DNA of 64,000 nucleotides from Klebsiella sp. WP3-W18-ESBL-02 (lineage in GTDB: Bacteria; Pseudomonadota; Gammaproteobacteria; Enterobacterales; Enterobacteriaceae), in assembly GCF_014168815.1 (NCBI RefSeq), contig NZ_AP021973.1, positions 1-64,000 on the forward strand, given 5' to 3'. Shown here in pieces: positions 16,863 to 24,848 of the stretch. Both the position numbers and the translations under genes were made by a program. The notes under the pieces were generated by a model. That model worked only from the letters and a program-made list of their open reading frames with translations. It was not told the DNA's origin and ran no database searches. Each line of letters begins with the position of its first letter. Position 1 is the first letter of the stretch.

Positions 16863-17633
16863 TCAGTTCATTTCATAGCTCTGCTGATCAAACGCCGCTT
16901 TATAGTCTACAACAGGGGTATCGGTATTAACCGCTCCTAATTGTTTTTGCTGATATGCGGCCTGTAACATTTTCTCCTTGTATTCTGCAAGATCGCGCTG
17001 CTTATCGCGATACATTTCATACTGAAATTTGAGCTTGTTAAATTTCAGGCTTGCCAGAGATACAGCGTTTGTCGCGTCCTGCGTGGCTTTCGTGTCCTGG
17101 GCGTTCTTCACCTGGTCGATAAGATCGGCCATCTCCTGATTATCTTCACGCAGTTTACTTTCCAGCTTATTGCCGTACTCGATCCCCGCTAGTTGGGACA
17201 GGAACGAGGCTTCACAGCCCCGCACAAGGTCACCTGTATAACCCAGGCCTTTACAGGTGTTTGTCACCTTATAATCGGCCAGAAGAGATCTGGCTTGCTC
17301 AGACAGGGCGGCTTCCGGGTTCTTAATGTAATCATCAATGAAGGAGTTCCCCTGGTCGTAAATCTTCTCCAGCTCCTTACTGACAGATTGCGCAGACTGC
17401 ACCAGTCCCTGAACATCACGAATGCCCGTTTTGGTCAGCAGCTCCTGCTTATAGGCATTGATCTGTTTCTGGTAGTGGCTCACCGTGTCCTGCCACTGTT
17501 TGAGACGTTCTGTCCAGCGCTGCGCTTCGATAGCCCATTCAGGGCTTGCATCAATGGCAACGGGAATACCAGCCTGAGCACCAGAGATAACCGTAACAGA
17601 GGCGATAAGTGCCGCAACGATATGCTTTTTCAT
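16863..17633 (-). CDS. virB5: VirB5 minor pilin/adhesin
   Basis: The 256-residue protein has a signal peptide (MKKHIVAALIASVTVISGAQA) followed by a long helical, Gln-rich body (WTERLKQWQDTVSHYQKQIN...), as in VirB5/TraC, which sits at the pilus tip. AGGAGG lies just upstream of the start, and virB4 remnant codons end 10 bp before it. It is the first complete transfer gene left in this operon. Confidence 0.85.
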   Translation of the reverse strand: MKKHIVAALIASVTVISGAQAGIPVAIDASPEWAIEAQRWTERLKQWQDTVSHYQKQINAYKQELLTKTGIRDVQGLVQSAQSVSKELEKIYDQGNSFIDDYIKNPEAALSEQARSLLADYKVTNTCKGLGYTGDLVRGCEASFLSQLAGIEYGNKLESKLREDNQEMADLIDQVKNAQDTKATQDATNAVSLASLKFNKLKFQYEMYRDKQRDLAEYKEKMLQAAYQQKQLGAVNTDTPVVDYKAAFDQQSYEMN

Positions 17634-17643
17634 AGGAGGTTCC

Positions 17644-18488
17644 TTAAATCAGGTTTGCACGTTCCAGATAGGTATCAAGCCACTCTTCCGGCTTCATTCC
17701 CTCTTTCCAGATTTCATCGAACAGTTCAAGCTGAGGTTTCGATGCGCTGAGAACCGGTAGGTAATACGCCGCCTTCCCCAAATCCAGTCTTGCAAAAGCC
17801 GCAAAATCATCACTTTCCCCCTTCCTCTGTGGGTTTTTAACGACCAGGAACTGACGAGAGAGCGGGTCAATGGCTTTAATTTTGTCAAAATAAAGCTCTT
17901 TGACTTGCAGCTCGTCCACATACTCATTACGTTTCCCTTTAGGGTTCGCCAGATAAATATGTGTTGCGCATTGCTCACGAACGGCAGCCGCGATAGGTGA
18001 TTTAATTAGTTCATCCGGCGATTGTGTCGCTACGACAAGCACCATATCCAGCTTACGAGCGGTTTTGAGTTTGTTATAAACAAAATCCCTGAACGCTTCG
18101 TTGTTAATCCATTGCCAGAACTCATCCATGTAGATAAGGAGTCGGCGGCCATCGGCCAGCATGGTGACACGGTAGATCAGGTAGAATGAAGCAACGCTGG
18201 AAAGTACCTTATTATCCAGGAACTCCGTTCCATCAATACCGAACACATCCAGATTATCCACATCAAACGTATCTTCAGGGTTATCGATCACCCAGCCAAA
18301 TTCCTCTCCCTGAGTCCAGGGCTTCAGACGGGCTTTAAGCCCATGCCGCCGGGTTTCAGTATCATCAGGCTCCAGAATAAGTGGTCGCAACTTACTAATC
18401 GGATAAGAGCGATCTGACCTTTGCATAAGGCGCTCAACGGCATCAGAAATCAGGCGGTTCTGGTAGTCGTCAAGCGGCTCACTGTTTA
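17644..18488 (-). pseudogene. virB4: virB4, 3' fragment truncated by transposon end
   Basis: The open frame runs from the transposon terminal repeat through LNSEPLDDYQNRLISDAVE... to the normal VirB4 C-terminus. About 280 residues remain of a protein usually 800-900 long. The Walker B region (LLIYMDEFWQWI) and VVATQSPDEL motif remain, but the N-terminal domain and Walker A are gone. VirB4 is an essential transfer ATPase, so mating should fail without a second copy. The remnant could still be translated from the ATG at 18426. The upstream virB1-virB3 genes are not on the far side of the transposon. Confidence 0.9.
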
Positions 18489-18526
18489 GGGGTCAGTTTG
18501 GATATCGAAAATTATTGTACGTTAAG
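18489..18526 (+). repeat. Left terminal inverted repeat of the outer transposon
   Basis: This 38-bp repeat begins GGGGTCAGTTTGGATATC and ends GTACGTTAAG. It is the exact reverse complement of 38418-38455. A TGA in it closes the truncated virB4 frame. The 130 bp between it and csaA contain no gene I can support. Confidence 0.9.
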
Positions 18527-18658
18527 GTTATTTTTTGTACCTCTGAGCTATGTGAAGCTTGACCACTTTGACAGGCAGCTTTGAGCGATAAGCAGACATA
18601 TTCACTGAAATTTTTAGGAAGCATTTTCTTGCCCATACGTGGCTTTATCTGCCGATTT

Positions 18659-18994
18659 TCAGAAAACGCATTCACCGTTATCGACGCGCTTTTCTGTCGT
18701 CAGCGGGATCGTCCCGCCTGAACCATCAGACACACCAAGTACCAGCACCTCTGACTTTTCAGGTCCCATCTTCATGGTACCCAGATTGACGATGCAGATT
18801 ACCTGCGTTTCCTGCAGGTCTTCTGCTGCATAGTTAATATACGCACCGCATGACACCCTTGTTCCCAGTTCTGGTCCTAGGTCAATAGTCATGCGCCAGG
18901 TGGGCTTTGATGTTTTACTCTCCTCAACCCTGATGATGGTACCGGCACGCATATCGAGAGCCGAAAATGAGTCAAATGACGCTTTATCTTTCAT
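18659..18994 (-). CDS. csaA: CsaA-like tRNA-binding-domain protein
   Basis: The 111-residue product is a free-standing OB-fold tRNA-binding domain of the CsaA type, with FSALDMRAGTIIRVEES, the central LGPELGTRVSCGAYIN and VNLGTMKMGPEKSEVLVLG. CsaA proteins form dimers and have been described as export-related chaperones. The gene is full length (B. subtilis CsaA is about 110 aa). Its start overlaps the transporter remnant stop by 4 bp, so the two were an operon before the transposon cut the transporter. Confidence 0.8.
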   Translation of the reverse strand: MKDKASFDSFSALDMRAGTIIRVEESKTSKPTWRMTIDLGPELGTRVSCGAYINYAAEDLQETQVICIVNLGTMKMGPEKSEVLVLGVSDGSGGTIPLTTEKRVDNGECVF

Positions 18995-19206
18995 AATTCT
19001 TTCCTTTTTGCGATTTCAAAGTTTTCTTTCCGTTGCCGGAACAGACTGAAACGTAACTTTCCAGCCGGAACGGTGATGAGCCCCAGACACGCAACTATCA
19101 GTCCGACGCCTGCCCATCCGGAAGGCGGCAGCCTTTCACCGACGAGCACAACGGCCAGCAGTGCGGCTATAACCGGCTCCAGCAGACTGATCGTGGTTGC
19201 CATACT
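18991..19206 (-). pseudogene. EamA/DMT transporter, C-terminal fragment
   Basis: About 71 residues remain (ATTISLLEPVIAALLAVVLV GERLPP then SGWAGVGLIVACLGLI), the last two helices of a 10-helix drug/metabolite exporter. The frame is cut at 19207 by the left end of the Tn21-type transposon. The missing part is not found to the right of that transposon, so the 5' portion was deleted, not merely separated. Confidence 0.75.
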
Positions 19207-19228
19207 GGGGACGTCTCAGAAAACGGAA

Positions 19229-20555
19229 TCTATGGTCACTCCCGTTTTTGCAACACCGATTTTGACGACAAGTTGGCTTGCTTGAATCTATCCGGCGTCT
19301 GAATGGGATTTTATTCCCGCGCCTTGATGAGTTCCGCGCCTGATGAACCTCCAGAAAATATACGGCTTCAATGAGCCTTTCCGTTTTACAGGTTCCTCAA
19401 CAGGCCGGTGGGCCGTTAGTATCATCAATATCAGTATTCGCAAAACCAGATCAGTAATTCTTTAAACCGGTGTATTTCTGCCGTTATGCTACATAAGTTT
19501 GCTGTCGTGCCGTTAGGGCCCAGGCTATTCTGGCCAGCTTGTTTGCCAGAGCACAAGTGACGACAAAGTTGCTTTTCCGGCACAGTAAATCCCTGACCCA
19601 ATCGGCCAATTTGCCAGACTGGTGTTCCAGTTTTTGTATGAATACCCTGGCACATTGAACCAACAAAGTTCGGATCTTTTTATTACCTCGCTTACTAATT
19701 CCCAGCAATGTCGTCCTACCTCCCGTGCTGTACTGCCGAGGTACAAGCCCTGTTGCCGCCGCAAAGTCACGGCTGCTGGCGTACTGCTTCCCGTCGCCAA
19801 TCTCAGTTGAAATAGTACTCGCTGTCAGTGTTCCGACGCAGGGAATGCTCAGCAAGCGCTGTCCAACCTCATCTTCGTCCAACTTTCGTTTCAACTGGGA
19901 TTCCAAATCTTTAATCTGCTCAACAAGATAGTGATAATGCTGTTGTAATTTCAGCAATAACTGGCTGAGGTAAAGAGGCAAACTATTATCCTCAAGAATG
20001 GTACTCAGTCGGCTAATAACGGCAGCTCCTCGGGGAACGCTAATGCCAAATTCCAGCAGAAAAGCATGCATTTGATTGGTTGTTTTTACCTTATCCTGAA
20101 CCAGGGATTCACGGACACGATGCAGAGCCCGCATTGCCTGCTGAGATTCCGTTCTGGGCTGCACAAAACGCATAGACGGACGCGATGCAGCTTCACAAAT
20201 AGCTTCGGCGTCGACAAAGTCGTTTTTATTGCTTTTAACGAACGGGCGGACAAATTGTGGTGATATCAGCTTTGGGGAATGCCCCAACTCTTCCAACTTG
20301 CGTGCCATAAAGTGAGAACCGCCACAGGCTTCCATTGCGATGGTTGTAGCGGGGCATGTCGCCAAAAATTCGATCAACTTTGGCCGGGTAAATTTTTTAC
20401 GGTAAACAGCCTTCCCGCGACGATCCTGGCAATGAATATGGAAAGAGTTTTTACCCAGATCGATACCAATGAGCGCAATGTTTTCCATGATAGTTCTCCG
20501 AATGAAAGCCTGTCCTCAGCATAGTACCGGGAAGGAGGGAGTGACCATCTCATTA
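19229..20555 (-). mobile_element. IS5075/IS4321-like element, left copy (1327 bp)
   Basis: The segment interrupting the left Tn21-type repeat is 1327 bp, the size known for IS5075/IS4321. It carries one IS110/IS1111-type transposase gene on the minus strand. These elements are known to target the terminal repeats of Tn21-family transposons at this very position. The copy is inverted relative to the right one because the repeats are inverted. Confidence 0.88.
19484..20488 (-). CDS. tnp: IS110-family (IS1111 group) transposase, left copy
   Basis: The 334-residue enzyme has the N-terminal DEDD catalytic domain of IS110 transposases (GIDLGKNSFHIH, TIAMEACGGSH, KNDFVDAEAI) and the C-terminal transposase_20 domain (LLSIPCVGTLTAS..., FAAATGLVPRQYSTGGRT). 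It differs from the right copy at several residues (EELGHSP versus AELGHFP, ILEDNS versus LLEDSS), so the two IS copies arrived separately or have since diverged. Confidence 0.92.
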   Translation of the reverse strand: MENIALIGIDLGKNSFHIHCQDRRGKAVYRKKFTRPKLIEFLATCPATTIAMEACGGSHFMARKLEELGHSPKLISPQFVRPFVKSNKNDFVDAEAICEAASRPSMRFVQPRTESQQAMRALHRVRESLVQDKVKTTNQMHAFLLEFGISVPRGAAVISRLSTILEDNSLPLYLSQLLLKLQQHYHYLVEQIKDLESQLKRKLDEDEVGQRLLSIPCVGTLTASTISTEIGDGKQYASSRDFAAATGLVPRQYSTGGRTTLLGISKRGNKKIRTLLVQCARVFIQKLEHQSGKLADWVRDLLCRKSNFVVTCALANKLARIAWALTARQQTYVA

Positions 20556-20636
20556 AATAAAGCACGTTAAGCCCATTGCAGACTCTAGATATTGACGAGT
20601 ACGTCGGGTTTTCTCTTGTTTGAGTTGCCTCTTGTG

Positions 20637-20664
20637 GTAAGATAGTAATCAATTACTATCTTAC
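20637..20664. promoter_or_regulatory. TetR-type operator upstream of the exporter operon
   Basis: Two 13-bp arms (GTAAGATAGTAAT and its exact complement) are separated by CA, directly before the ribosome site AAGGAG of the TetR gene. The location and perfect symmetry indicate autoregulation of the tetR-exporter transcript. Confidence 0.75.
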
Positions 20665-20675
20665 AAGGAGTGCTC

Positions 20676-21284
20676 GTGAACACCCATCCAAAGCATCTGC
20701 CGGCCGATGAACGTCGTGCCGTAACTGTCGAGTCCGTCGTGGCGCTTGCCGGTTCACAAAACCCAAGCGAGATAACCACTGCGGCTATCGCTAAACACAT
20801 GAACTTGACCCAGGGTGCGCTGTTTCGGCACTTCCCGAACAAGGAAGCCATTTGGCAGGCGGTCATGGAGTGGGTAGCAGAGCGCCTATTAGCCAGAATC
20901 GATCGATCCGCACAAGGAATCGAGTCGCCCTTGGCAGCCATGGAGGCGATGTTCATGAGTCATATCGAATTCGTAGCTGAGCACCCAGGCGTGCCAAGAA
21001 TGATGTTTGGTGAGCTTCAGCGTGCCGAATCGACACCGGCCAAGCGCATGGTGCAAACCTTGATTCAGCGCTACGGCGAACGTTTGCATCGTCTCATCGA
21101 GAAAGGCAAGGCCAGCGGCGAGTTGTCTCCCTCGCTTGACAACGAGGCGGCGGCAACGCTGTTCATTGGCACGATCCAGGGCTTGGTCATGCAATCGCTG
21201 TTGGCGGGTGATGTGGGACGCATGCACCGCGATGCGCCGCGCGTCTTTGCAATTTATCGGCGTGGCATAAGGAGTGCGCAATGA
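20676..21284 (+). CDS. TetR-family repressor of the exporter operon
   Basis: The roughly 202-residue protein has an N-terminal HTH typical of TetR regulators (ITTAAIAKHMNLTQGALFRHFPNKEAIW) and a helical ligand-binding C-terminus. The GTG at 20676 is taken as the start because AAGGAG lies 5 bp upstream. A GTG at 20670 would overlap that site. The stop overlaps the membrane-fusion gene start (ATGA). A perfect operator lies before it, so it probably represses the whole operon until an exported compound binds. Confidence 0.85.
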   Translation: MNTHPKHLPADERRAVTVESVVALAGSQNPSEITTAAIAKHMNLTQGALFRHFPNKEAIWQAVMEWVAERLLARIDRSAQGIESPLAAMEAMFMSHIEFVAEHPGVPRMMFGELQRAESTPAKRMVQTLIQRYGERLHRLIEKGKASGELSPSLDNEAAATLFIGTIQGLVMQSLLAGDVGRMHRDAPRVFAIYRRGIRSAQ

Positions 21285-22432
21285 AAAAGTTACCCTTGCA
21301 AGGCCGCACCCTGGCACTGCTTGCCGTCATCATTCCTTTGCTGGTGCTTTTTATTTATGTCGGTCTGCGATCAGGGCCGCTCGCCCCGGTCGCTGTGACG
21401 GTGGCAAGTGTGGAATCACGGGCTATCACACCGGCGCTGTTCGGCATCGGCACGGTGGAGGCGCGCTACACCTACAAGATCGGGCCGACGTTTGCCGGGC
21501 GCGTCAAACGCCTGGAGGTGCATGTAGGCGACCAGGTCAAGGCCGGACAGGTGCTCGGCGAGATGGAGCCGGTCGACCTTGATGATCGGGTGCGCTCACA
21601 GGAGTCTGTATTCAAGCGGGCGGAAGCGGCTTTGCGCGAGGCAGAAGCCCGGCAAGCCTACGCGCAAACCCAGGCGCGCCGCTATGAGCAATTGTTTGCG
21701 GTGCGCTCGACCAGCGAGGAAATCGTCACCACCAAGCGGCAGGAACTGCAGATCGCCGATGCCGCCCTATCCGCCGCTCGGGAAGATATTGCCCGGGCAC
21801 GCTCCGACCGCGAAGCACTCGTCGCGCAGCGGAGCAATCTGCGCCTGATCGCGCCGGTCGACGGTGTAGTCGCCGTGCGCGATGCCGATCCCGGCACGAC
21901 CATCGTCGCGGGCCAGGCCGTGGTGGAAGTGATCGACCCCAAGAGTTTGTGGATCAATGTGCGCTTCGACCAGATCAGCGCATCGGGGCTGGCTGGGGGG
22001 CTGCCGGCTCATATCGTCCTGCGTTCGCGTGGTGGCCAGACCTTGAAAGGTCGCGTGCTGCGGGTGGAACCCAAGGCCGACGCGGTAACCGAGGAAACGC
22101 TTGCCAAGGTGACATTCGATAACAAACCAGAACCTTTGCCACCAGTGGGTGAACTGGCCGAAGTCACGGTTGACTTGCCGGCGCTCCCGGCCGCTCCACT
22201 GATCCCCAACGCTGCCGTCCAGCGTGAAGGCGATAAAGTTGGTGTCTGGCAAATCGTGGATGGTGATCTGCATTTCTCCCCGGTCAAGCTCGGCACTTCC
22301 GACCTCAATGGTTACGTGCAGGTGCGCGAAGGGCTCAAGAATGGGGACCAGGTTGTGACCTATAGCGAAAAGGCACTGACGGCGCGCAGCCGCATCCATG
22401 TGGTCGAGCATATCCCGGGAGTTTCACGATGA
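21281..22432 (+). CDS. Periplasmic adaptor (HlyD/RND-MFP family)
   Basis: The 383-residue adaptor has one N-terminal anchor (LALLAVIIPLLVLFIYVGL), a lipoyl/hairpin region with a long coiled coil (residues 105-185), and a beta-barrel with the conserved LIAPVDGVVAVRDADPGTT motif. It should bridge the inner-membrane ABC transporter and the outer-membrane channel. It is coupled to both neighbours by ATGA overlaps. The sequence is closer to MacA/HlyD-type adaptors than to AcrA, by context with an ABC permease. Confidence 0.85.
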   Translation: MKKLPLQGRTLALLAVIIPLLVLFIYVGLRSGPLAPVAVTVASVESRAITPALFGIGTVEARYTYKIGPTFAGRVKRLEVHVGDQVKAGQVLGEMEPVDLDDRVRSQESVFKRAEAALREAEARQAYAQTQARRYEQLFAVRSTSEEIVTTKRQELQIADAALSAAREDIARARSDREALVAQRSNLRLIAPVDGVVAVRDADPGTTIVAGQAVVEVIDPKSLWINVRFDQISASGLAGGLPAHIVLRSRGGQTLKGRVLRVEPKADAVTEETLAKVTFDNKPEPLPPVGELAEVTVDLPALPAAPLIPNAAVQREGDKVGVWQIVDGDLHFSPVKLGTSDLNGYVQVREGLKNGDQVVTYSEKALTARSRIHVVEHIPGVSR

Positions 22433-23634
22433 TCAGCCTGGCCGGCCGCGACATTCTCCATGCCTGGGGGAAATTCGTCTTCACCGGCATCGGTCTGGGT
22501 CTGCTGATCGGCGTCACCCTAGTCATGGCTGGGGTGTACCGAGGCATGGTGGACGACGGCAAGGCGTTGCTCGACAACAGTGGCGCTGACCTTTGGGTGG
22601 TGCAAAAGGATACTCTGGGTCCTTATGCGGAGTCGTCCAGCCTCAACGATGACGTGTATCGCGCCATTCTCGCCATGCCGGGAGTCTCACAGGCAGCGAA
22701 CGCGACCTACCTGACCATGCAGGTACGCAAGGGCGAGAGTGATGTACGCACCATGGTGGTCGGCATCGCGCCCGGTGCGTTGGGGGCTACACCAGGATGG
22801 CCTCCTTATCTCGTCGCTGGACGCCAGATCACGCGCGGTCACTACGAGGCTGTGGCCGACATCGCCACCGGCTTCAAACTGGGAGATCGTCTTGCCATTC
22901 GCCGCAATCATTACACCGTCGTGGGGCTGACACGGCGCATGGTGTCGTCCAGCGGCGACCCGATGGTATTCATTCCGCTCAAAGATGCCCAGGAGGCCCA
23001 GTTCCTCAAGGACAACGATGCCATCTGGCAAAGCCGGCGTCGCACCGAAGCCAACCCGGTCTTCAATCGACCCGGTGATCCAGGTTTGCTGGATGCCGTG
23101 ATTGCTTCACAGAGCAGCAACGCGTTCGTCAATGCCGTGCTGGTCACTCTGAAACCTGGTCATGCGCCGGACGAGGTTGCCGAATCCATCCAGCGCTGGA
23201 AGCGTTTGACGGTCTACACCCGGGCACAGATGGAAGACATCCTCGTCGGCAAGCTGATCGCCACCTCGGCCAAGCAGATCGGCATGTTCCTTGTGATTCT
23301 GGCCATCGTTAGCGCGGCCATCGTTGCCTTCATCATCTATTCGCTGACGATGGACAAAATCCGTGAGATCGCGGTGTTGAAGCTCATCGGCACACGCAAC
23401 CGAACCATCGCCGCGATGATCATGCAGCAGGCGCTCGCCCTGGGCGTGATTGGCTTCGTGGTCGGCAAGATCACAGCCACCTTTTCAGCACCGGCTTTTC
23501 CAAAATATGTCCTGCTCACGCCAATGGATTCTGTCGCCGGTTTTTTTGCCGTGCTCGTGATCTGCGTTCTAGCTAGCCTCGTCGCCATTCGCATAGCACT
23601 CAAGGTCGATCCGGCCGAAGCCATTGGAGGTTGA
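22429..23634 (+). CDS. MacB/FtsX-type ABC transporter permease
   Basis: The 401-residue protein has one N-terminal span (FVFTGIGLGLLIGVTLVMAG), a large periplasmic MacB-PCD-like domain, and three C-terminal spans with the FtsX signature (AAIVAFIIYSLTMDKIREIA VLKLIG). MacB-like pumps push substrates from the periplasm through the adaptor and outer-membrane channel. The ATPase is encoded separately next to it, unlike MacB where the two are fused. Confidence 0.85.
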   Translation: MISLAGRDILHAWGKFVFTGIGLGLLIGVTLVMAGVYRGMVDDGKALLDNSGADLWVVQKDTLGPYAESSSLNDDVYRAILAMPGVSQAANATYLTMQVRKGESDVRTMVVGIAPGALGATPGWPPYLVAGRQITRGHYEAVADIATGFKLGDRLAIRRNHYTVVGLTRRMVSSSGDPMVFIPLKDAQEAQFLKDNDAIWQSRRRTEANPVFNRPGDPGLLDAVIASQSSNAFVNAVLVTLKPGHAPDEVAESIQRWKRLTVYTRAQMEDILVGKLIATSAKQIGMFLVILAIVSAAIVAFIIYSLTMDKIREIAVLKLIGTRNRTIAAMIMQQALALGVIGFVVGKITATFSAPAFPKYVLLTPMDSVAGFFAVLVICVLASLVAIRIALKVDPAEAIGG

Positions 23635-23635
23635 G

Positions 23636-24346
23636 ATGAGTGGCAAAGGGATACACATCGAAAGTTTAAGCAAGCGGTATGGCGATGGTGACACCGCTGT
23701 CTTTGCCTTGAGAGACGTGAATATGCATGTTGCGCCTGGTGAAGTGGTGGGACTGATCGGCCCTTCCGGGTCCGGCAAGAGCACGCTGCTCAAGTGTCTG
23801 GGTGCGGTGATCGAACCGACCGCCGGTCGCATGACGCTGGGCGATGAAGTGATCTACGCCGATGGCTGGAAAGTCCGCGACCTGCGCGCCTTACGGCGTG
23901 ACAAGATTGGTTTCGTTTTCCAGGCGCCGTACCTGATTCCGTTTCTCGATGTCACCGACAACGTGGCGCTGCTGCCGATGCTTGCAGGCGTCGCGAATGG
24001 AGAGTCGCGCGCGAAGGCACTGGAATTGCTCACAGCGCTTGATGTGCAACACCGAGCTCGCGCAATGCCCTCGCAACTCTCCGGTGGCGAGCAGCAACGG
24101 GTCGCCATCGCGCGCGGACTGGTCAATCGTCCGCCGGTGATCCTGGCCGATGAACCCACTGCGCCGCTGGATTCCGAGCGCGCCATGGCTGTAATCCGCA
24201 TCCTCAACGACATGGCCCGGAAGTTCGAGACCGCCATCATCGTCGTCACCCATGACGAAAAGATCATCCCCACATTCAAGCGCATCTACCACATCCGCGA
24301 CGGCGTGACCCATGAGGAAGCTGGCGAAGGGCGGGAGTTCGAATGA
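23636..24346 (+). CDS. ABC transporter ATPase (LolD/MacB type)
   Basis: The 236-residue ATPase shows Walker A (GPSGSGKSTLLKCLG), Q loop (FVFQAPYLIPFLD), ABC signature (LSGGEQQRVAIARGL), Walker B (VILADEPT) and H-loop (VVTHDEK). A D-loop change, TAPLDSE rather than TGNLDS, is mild. The start at 23636 has GGAGG 5 bp upstream and lies 1 bp after the permease stop. It powers the FtsX-type permease. Confidence 0.9.
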   Translation: MSGKGIHIESLSKRYGDGDTAVFALRDVNMHVAPGEVVGLIGPSGSGKSTLLKCLGAVIEPTAGRMTLGDEVIYADGWKVRDLRALRRDKIGFVFQAPYLIPFLDVTDNVALLPMLAGVANGESRAKALELLTALDVQHRARAMPSQLSGGEQQRVAIARGLVNRPPVILADEPTAPLDSERAMAVIRILNDMARKFETAIIVVTHDEKIIPTFKRIYHIRDGVTHEEAGEGREFE

Positions 24347-24374
24347 GAGAACGATTGAATTACAGGAGAATTTC

Positions 24375-24848
24375 ATGACCCACCGCAAACACAGCCACGC
24401 ATTTGGAACTATCACCCTGACCGTTACGGCCTGCCTGCTTTTATGGGGTTTTCAGTTGCCAGCTTGGGCTGGTGACGCTACCCAGGTTGAGCCACTGGCG
24501 CTACGCAAGATCATGCAGGAACTCGGGCGCAACATGCAGGCTATTACCGGTGCGATTTCGCAGGAGGAATGGGTTCAGGTCGTTCAGCTCGCCCCAAAAG
24601 TTGCTGCACACCCCGAGCCACCGCTTACTGAAAAAATGCGCATCCTTGCTTACCTCGGCGCTGATGCGACCAAGTTCAGAAACTTTGACGCGCAGACTCA
24701 CGAGGCGGCGCTGGCCATGAAGCTGGCTGCTGCGAGCAGCGACGGCAAGGCGGTGATCCAATCATTCGCCCACGTGCAGGAAAGCTGCTTGGGCTGCCAC
24801 CAAGCTTTCCGTAAACCTTTCGTGGAGCATTTTTATGGAGCACGCTAA
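24375..24848 (+). CDS. Periplasmic c-type cytochrome in the exporter operon
   Basis: The 157-residue precursor has a signal peptide ending near LPAWAGD and one haem-attachment motif CLGCH at about residue 143, close to the C-terminus. This is the arrangement of cytochrome c-prime-like four-helix proteins. It lies between the ABC ATPase and the outer-membrane channel and overlaps the latter by 14 bp, so it is co-transcribed. A haem protein inside a tripartite efflux operon is not usual. It may sense or detoxify the exported compound. Confidence 0.8.
   Translation: MTHRKHSHAFGTITLTVTACLLLWGFQLPAWAGDATQVEPLALRKIMQELGRNMQAITGAISQEEWVQVVQLAPKVAAHPEPPLTEKMRILAYLGADATKFRNFDAQTHEAALAMKLAAASSDGKAVIQSFAHVQESCLGCHQAFRKPFVEHFYGAR

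Noticed and set aside
17193..17750. A 185-residue plus-strand frame across virB5 and virB4
   Set aside because: It is antisense to two recognised transfer genes and spans their junction, so it is a shadow frame.
21767..22411. Long minus-strand frames within the exporter operon
   Set aside because: These are shadows caused by the high GC content of the adaptor and permease genes.
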